Source: Euptelea pleiosperma (lineage: Eukaryota > Streptophyta > Magnoliopsida > Ranunculales > Eupteleaceae). Taken from it: DNA of 64,000 bases. The position numbers were made by a program, and so were the translations under genes. Below are positions 59,076 to 64,000 of this stretch, piece by piece. How positions within the stretch are numbered: position 1 is the stretch's first letter; every line of letters begins with the position of its first letter. The stretch is taken from positions 13,103,702-13,167,701 of the forward strand of contig CM068545.1 in the NCBI GenBank assembly GCA_035048495.1, in the 5' to 3' direction. The notes beneath the pieces were generated by a model that did no database searches, was not told where the DNA came from, and was given only the letters and a program-made list of their open reading frames with translations.

Positions 59076-62000
59076 CTGTATACACATAACTGGCATCAAA
59101 TTAGAACCTATACAACGTGCCAACTGATAGAAACAAAAATTTTCAAATTCAAAGCAGTTGCGTAGATCATAGAACATATTCAATGTATTCAAAATAGCGG
59201 CATAGATCAGCAAACTCTCTCAGAATGCAGGCAAAAAGATGCAAACCCATGATCAACCAACAGAACCACCCACAATGTGATTACTACACCCATACTCCAC
59301 ATGCCCACACATACTCAACCACACCTAAAAACAGGCCACACACAGGTCCACAATGCCAACATGTCTTCTTCATTTTCTTCTTATTCTTCCTTATGCTGCC
59401 TCATGATGATTGGGAACAGCGGCAACAGCCAGATCTAGTTTTTGCCCATTGCAAATTTGTTTGAGATCTCTGATGTGTGTGTCGTTATCTTTTTTTTTTT
59501 TTTTTTTTTTCTTTTAATTACTTTTGGTGGGCAAGCTATAGGATTGAACCCACACAGCCTCTTGGTTGTGGTACAGTACATTCAGCTACTGGCTCGAGCC
59601 TGAGAATCTCTGATGTGGTACTCAAATTGATTCACTCCAAACCCTTACACATAACAAACTACAAATGCCAAAGTCCAAGGAAAAGGGTGAGAGGATCTGT
59701 AATACCTTGCACTGTAAGACGCCTTGCAAGCAGAGGTGCAAGATTCACTTCTGTAACTGTGCCACCCTGGATGCCAATGATAAAAAGTCGGCCATCGATG
59801 TTTAAGCTGTTAAGATTTCGCTGGAGGTATGGCCCTCCAATATTGTCCAATATAACATCGACACCTGCCATTGAACATTTAGAGGTTTGAGTAAAGTTAC
59901 TAAAATCAGCAGAAAGTGAACTGAGAGGGAACACTATCAGAGAACTTGTATGTGTCCAAGAACCACATTATTTTAAGAGGGGCACCCTTGATAAAAAGGT
60001 TCTTGCAATCACTGGTTTGATATTGAATCAGGCAAAAGAAGAGACCTTTCCCTCCTGTTTCTTCCTTTACCCGTGCAACGAAGTCTTCAGTCTTATAATT
60101 GATGCAGACATCAGCTCCAAGATCCTTGCATATTGCCAATTTCTCCTCACTTCCTGAATGAATTATTTTTAACTATATGAGAATCATGAACCAGATAAGC
60201 TACTGAATATATGTTGTGGTTCCAACGTTAGTGCTGCAAGACCTGCTGTGATGAATACTCGTGCTCCTTGGTGTTTAGCTATCTGAATTGCAAACGTCCC
60301 AATTCCACTAGATCCACCATGAATCTGCACTTTTAATTAGTGTTCAGTTCATATACTTAACTATCCTAAATGACAATTTATATGCTTTTTTCAGTATTAT
60401 TTGATTTATTTATACTTAATTGGGACACTCCATTTCTAGGAATGATCATATCCACATGTTGACAGTTGATCTTGTGATACTAAAAGCTTTACTTCACAAA
60501 TATGCGAGCATTTATTCGTATAAAACCATCAGTGAGATATTTCTCTAGACTGAACAGATGAAATTATGCATAGACGGGGAATTGTACATGAAGAAATTGA
60601 GATAGGAAATTTTACTAGGAAAGTTTCCCCTGCAGACAGCCGACTCGTCATAAAAACAGTCGACCAAACAGTACATGCCACCTCAGGAATGCTCGCCGCG
60701 TCCTTCAGAGAAACGCCAGGTGGAACAGGAAGAACTTGCCCAGTCGGAACAGCTACTTTTTCGGCATACCCTCCTCCACTGAGAAGAGCACACACCTGTA
60801 AAATACATTGTAAAATTCATCATAAAGCACAAACTACGCCTAGCATCAGAGTTGCCTGTAGGAATCAGTGAATTACAGGGCAGGTAATGTATGCATGGTT
60901 CATAGAGAGCTAGAATTTGGTGCCAAATGGCACACAGTTGCACTGACTCCCTGACCATTGGTGAACCCCATAGTTAGCAAATTGTGAAGCGGCAAAGATT
61001 TGCCCATTGAAAAATGGGCATTTAAAATGATTTGGGTTAAAAAAAACGGAGTAAAAAAAGCGGTCAAAAAGACGAGAAATAAGTGAGGATTTCAGGTTTA
61101 ATACTTTTTTAGTCCAAAACCATGCACTCAAAAAAACGTATACGTATATGTGCATATGCCCATAATGTATATAGATTGGGCGGCGATATATGTATAACAG
61201 AATCTAAACTGCATGATATTTCTTTAAATCCAAGTAATATCAGCAACACTAATAATTTCAAAATTATTTCTCATTTATCAAGGTCTCCAAATGCGTAGGA
61301 ATCTGTTAAATATTTTCTAAAAATATTTTTTATAACATAAAAATTGGTGACATATATTACAAATAAAAAATATTCTTTAATTTTTAAAGCAAGAATGAGT
61401 TTTATTCATGAGATTATTTGAAAATTTTCAAATTATAGGTTGTTTCGTATTATTGAATATTTCATTTTTTTTTTCTGAGATTTTTTTTTTTCAAAAGATG
61501 ATTTTTTTTCCAAAAAGCCGAGTTTTAAACGGAGATTTGCCAACTATGGTGAACCCAGACCCAAAAATCAACCTGATTGTTCATTGCTAACCGTTGATTT
61601 GGAGGTTTTTACTGTGGGCCTGGACCCAATGCTTCTAAGCTATGGACCTGATCCAAAACTAGGTCCAAGCCCATCACACGATCAATTCTTCTTCTAGAAG
61701 GGGAATTGGGGAAGAGGGAGCACCATCCATATAGTAGTGGCCTACCCTTGTGGATTGGCAAACCCACAATCAGTAACTTGAACAGATGATCCGAACCATC
61801 CGATATTTTCCGGATCATGGATCAGACGATCTGGAAAAGACGGACCCATCTATTCAATAGTTTTCTTTTTGGGTGGATATCTATTCAACTAAAAAGCAAC
61901 ATAAAAGCAGAAAAACAAATCATAAATGATGGATTCTCGAATTTTAAGATAACAAACAATGATTCTGAATGAAATCTAAAACCTGATCGCCAATTTTCCA

Positions 62001-62234
62001 CCGGGTGACATCTTTTCCTACTGCTTCGACTGTTCCGGAACATTCGAGACCGGGATACGGACTCGCTCCTTTCGGGGGCGGATACGATCCTTTTCTCTGA
62101 GACGTATCAGCTCCATTGAGTGCCGTCGCCTCGATCTTTATCAGAACGTCGTCGTCTCCGATTTTAGGATTTTCGACTTCTTGTACTTGAAGAACTTCCG
62201 GACCGCCGGGGCTAGTGATCACGACAGCTTTCAT
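58879..62234 (-). CDS. NADPH:quinone oxidoreductase, PIG3-like (MDR family), complete six-exon gene
   Basis: Seen: six exons joined by GT-AG introns give 326 codons including the stop: 325 residues, the usual size of the PIG3 (TP53I3-like) quinone oxidoreductases. It starts MKAVVITSPGGPEVLQ at 62234 and ends KHIGKILLLP-TGA at 58879. The N-terminal GroES-like fold includes LIKIEATALNGADTSQR and PYPGLECSGTVEAVG. Next come the substrate region GGGYAEKVAVP and LSAGETFL, then the Rossmann nucleotide-binding motif HGGSSGIGTFAIQ. Further on are GVDVILDNIGG and the C-terminal helix PLSEAAEAH. Zinc-ligand cysteines of classical alcohol dehydrogenases are absent, as known for quinone reductases. Family knowledge: cytosolic NADPH-dependent reduction of quinones and related carbonyls. 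The gene is convergent with BGAL. Intron 1 holds a MITE. All junction phases agree, so it looks functional. Confidence 0.95.
59706..59864 (-). CDS. Quinone oxidoreductase exon 5
   Basis: 159 bases, (G)VDVILDNIGGPYLQRNLNS.. to ARRLTVQ plus one base of Ala. Acceptor TGGCAG, donor GTATTA. Confidence 0.95.
60046..60153 (-). CDS. Quinone oxidoreductase exon 4
   Basis: 108 bases, (G)SEEKLAICKDLGADVCINY.. to EETGGK plus one base of Gly. Acceptor ATTCAG, donor GTCTCT. Confidence 0.94.
60243..60324 (-). CDS. Quinone oxidoreductase exon 3
   Basis: 82 bases, IHGGSSGIGTFAIQIAKHQG.. to FITA plus one base of Gly. It carries the nucleotide-binding Gly-rich loop. Acceptor GTGCAG, donor GTCTTG. Confidence 0.95.
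60616..60795 (-). CDS. Quinone oxidoreductase exon 2
   Basis: 60 codons, VCALLSGGGYAEKVAVPTGQ.. to SAGETFL. Acceptor TTTACAG, donor GTAAAA. Confidence 0.95.
60969..61548. mobile_element. MITE in quinone oxidoreductase intron 1, 580 bp, TSD GTGAACCC
   Basis: The ends CATAGTTAGCAAAT and ATTTGCCAACTATG are inverse with one mismatch. GTGAACCC lies at 60961-60968 and 61549-61556. Non-coding, A/T-rich. Confidence 0.85.
61983..62234 (-). CDS. Quinone oxidoreductase exon 1
   Basis: 84 codons, MKAVVITSPGGPEVLQVQEV.. to RWKIGDQ, phase 0 end; donor GTTTTA. The ATG is the first in frame and matches family N-termini. Confidence 0.95.
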
Positions 62235-63050
62235 CCTTGCCAGGGAAGTTGCAGAAAACGGTCGGATTTATCGTTGAAGAGTTTTCCCGGCGATCCCGTT
62301 GGGGACTGGAGAGTGGAGAGTATCCGCAGTGAAATGTGACACTCTGGAAGTTAACCCCAAGCTTCCTTACGAAAAAATAAATAAAAAATTCGGAAGTTAA
62401 AGGAGTAGAACTTTGATGACCGACGTTGCTGACGGACTATAGATAAACCACGTGGCATGCTTTTAGAGGACACTGAGCATACGGATGTTTGGCCCATCCC
62501 TAGGTGGAGGGTGTGATTTCTAATATTTGGATCTTTCTACCCCAAATAATGCTCAATATTCCACCGTTAAAAATTAACCCATGAAAGCGACTATAATCTA
62601 ACGCTTAGAAATCACTAATGAGGCTAATTTTTGGTCTGTCGGTCCACCTAAGATTTGGGCCAAACAGCCATACGGTCAAAAATCTCTAAGAATATGCAAC
62701 GTGGCACATATTATGATCCGTTAGCTAATTTGCTGACCGTGGACGTCCATCAGCAAAGTACTCCAAGCTATATGGTCAAACATCTGTGCGATCTGTGGTC
62801 TGTAAAAGTCTGCCATGTGGTTGATGACGGACATACAGTCAGCAAAGTTCTACTTCGTCCCACTCCCGCCACTGCCGGTAACGAGTACCAAAAAAAAAAA
62901 AAAAAAGTGCAAGATTTTGTTTCCTGTGGAACCCAGTTGCTCTGTTTGGCTTGTCATGTCCGCAGGCTCTTGTTGTACTTGTATCCAGGGGTTAATGGGC
63001 CGGGCTGCCCCAATGGGCTTTTAGCCCCGGCCTAATAGTCGAGACTTGCG
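62235..63050. promoter_or_regulatory. Upstream region of the quinone oxidoreductase gene
   Basis: The first about 120 bases left of the MULE-like element carry no recognised feature. The stretch adjoining the ATG is less A/T-rich and suits a 5' UTR. No convincing TATA box at a good distance. An A(18) run lies near 62890-62907. Confidence 0.35.
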
Positions 63051-63972
63051 ATAAATAAATCGAAAAATTGCATAAAAGAAAACAAACTTTAATCTATTTA
63101 CAAAAAAGAGTACAACTTTTCGCAAATCCCAAAAAAGAAAACCAAGTTTTGTCTGCTGTCAGTCGAATCAGTCGCCGACTGACTAACGAATGACTGATGG
63201 CTGACACGTCTGACAAACGCCCTTTTAAAGGGCGTTTATTCCTGAGAAATGATTTTTTAAAACACATTTTCATGAAAAAAACGCCATTTCAAAGGGCGTC
63301 TGCCAGGCGACGACTTAAATTCCGCCTAAGTCGCTTTCATCTATTCTCCCGCCTCTCCTTTCTCGCTGTGTTCTCCTCCGGCGAACTCTCCCCTCTCTCT
63401 CTCTGGCGGTCTCCTCGCAGCCTCCTTGCTCCGATCGAAGCGGCCTCTTACACTTTAAAACTCAGGTATGTATTTATTTTTTAATTTTTTTAATTTTTGG
63501 TGGGGCTTGGGTGACCCCCATTTTGGCCTACACAGTAAAAATCGACGGCCCATAATTCCTCAACTTCTAAACCAGTCTACGAATATCGGAATGATCTGAA
63601 TTTTTGTGAGGATGATCTCCTCACCGTAGAGATCATCCTCACCAAAAATCAGCCATTGATTCATCTTCTGGGTATGCCAAAATGGGCGTAAAAATTAGGG
63701 TTCCCTGTTTATCAAAAAACGCCCTTTAAAATAACGTCTGTCAGTTGTCAGAGGTCTGACAAACATTTTTTAAAAAGGCGTCTATTACTGAAAAACGCCC
63801 TTTAAAATGGCGTTTTTTACTGACAAACGCCCTTTTAAAGAGCGTTTTTTGGTAAACATGTGCCACGTAATGAATTCGTTTTCTTTTTTGGGATTTGCGA
63901 AAAGTTGTATTCTTTTTTGTAAATAGATTAAAGTTTGTTTTCTTTTTAGAAATTTTCCGTAAATAAATTTAT
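63051..63972. mobile_element. Mutator-like element with about 92-95-bp terminal inverted repeats
   Basis: 63051-63142 and 63878-63972 are inverse. A 67-base core from aagaaaacaaactttaatct inward has one mismatch. There is no transposase. The interior holds a CT-rich exon-like segment, six GC-rich palindromes and a piece of the hairpin repeat (63537-63690). The TSD could not be fixed. Long TIRs and cargo fit a non-autonomous MULE. Confidence 0.7.
63300..63465 (+). other. 5'-UTR-like exon with splice donor inside the MULE-like element
   Basis: C/T-rich stretch (ctctcccctctctctctctg) ending aaaactcag|gtatgt, like the first non-coding exon of a plant gene. No downstream exon within the window. 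Either a captured gene start or chance. Confidence 0.35.
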
Positions 63973-64000
63973 AGCTCAGATGGACTGGACCTTGGTATCA

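Noticed and set aside
62655..63035. 126-codon frame upstream of the quinone oxidoreductase gene
   Set aside because: Contains a poly-Lys run from an A homopolymer and no recognisable domain; likely promoter-side sequence.

Overview
The window is nuclear DNA from a flowering plant, probably one with bloated introns. Two conserved plant genes with canonical GT-AG introns sit in a sea of plant-type transposons: Copia, Gypsy, TRIM, LINE, hAT, Tourist, Helitron-like and Mutator-like. I cannot name the species from sequence alone.

Gene 1 (+ strand, about 8.05-58.22 kb) is a GH35 beta-galactosidase of the plant BGAL family with a C-terminal galactose-binding (SUEL-type) lectin domain. Fourteen exons give 1998 coding bases (665 residues plus stop) in one unbroken frame. 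The first roughly 170-180 residues of the family (signal peptide and start of the barrel) must lie left of the window. About 96% of the 50-kb span is intron. Gene 2 (- strand, 58.88-62.23 kb) is a complete six-exon, 325-residue quinone oxidoreductase of the zinc-free MDR family (PIG3-like). The two genes converge, with 655 bp between their stop codons.

Layout. 0-7.9 kb: a broken - strand Gypsy element (LTR at 7.6-7.9, gag at 6.6-7.6, RT/RNase H/integrase at 1.0-3.9) cut by other LTR elements, a TRIM and a hAT-type element. 8-10.7 kb: exons 1-4 plus a Copia tail. 10.7-23.5 kb: a 12.9-kb intron with MITEs, a Micron-like element, Helitron-like ends, a tandem duplication and a nearly intact Copia (16.04-21.43). 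23.5-25.1 kb: exons 5-6. 25.1-38.8 kb: a 13.7-kb intron with a three-deep nest (Copia containing a hAT-type insert, itself inside an older Copia) and then a palindromic TRIM dimer inside a LINE. 38.8-43.9 kb: exons 7-9 with LINE pieces. 43.9-54.2 kb: a 10.3-kb intron with a LINE and a Copia whose two LTRs read as identical (48.45-53.89). 54.2-58.2 kb: exons 10-14. 62.2-64 kb: upstream region of gene 2 and a Mutator-like element with long terminal inverted repeats.

I see no novel enzymatic pathway or defence system. The most unusual structures are the palindromic TRIM dimer at 36.3-38.2 kb, which has one target-site duplication around the whole unit, and the compound long-TIR element at 63.05-63.97 kb. 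Also notable are a dispersed hairpin repeat, tRNA-like cores shared by two TRIM families, and Copia LTRs ending TG...CT.
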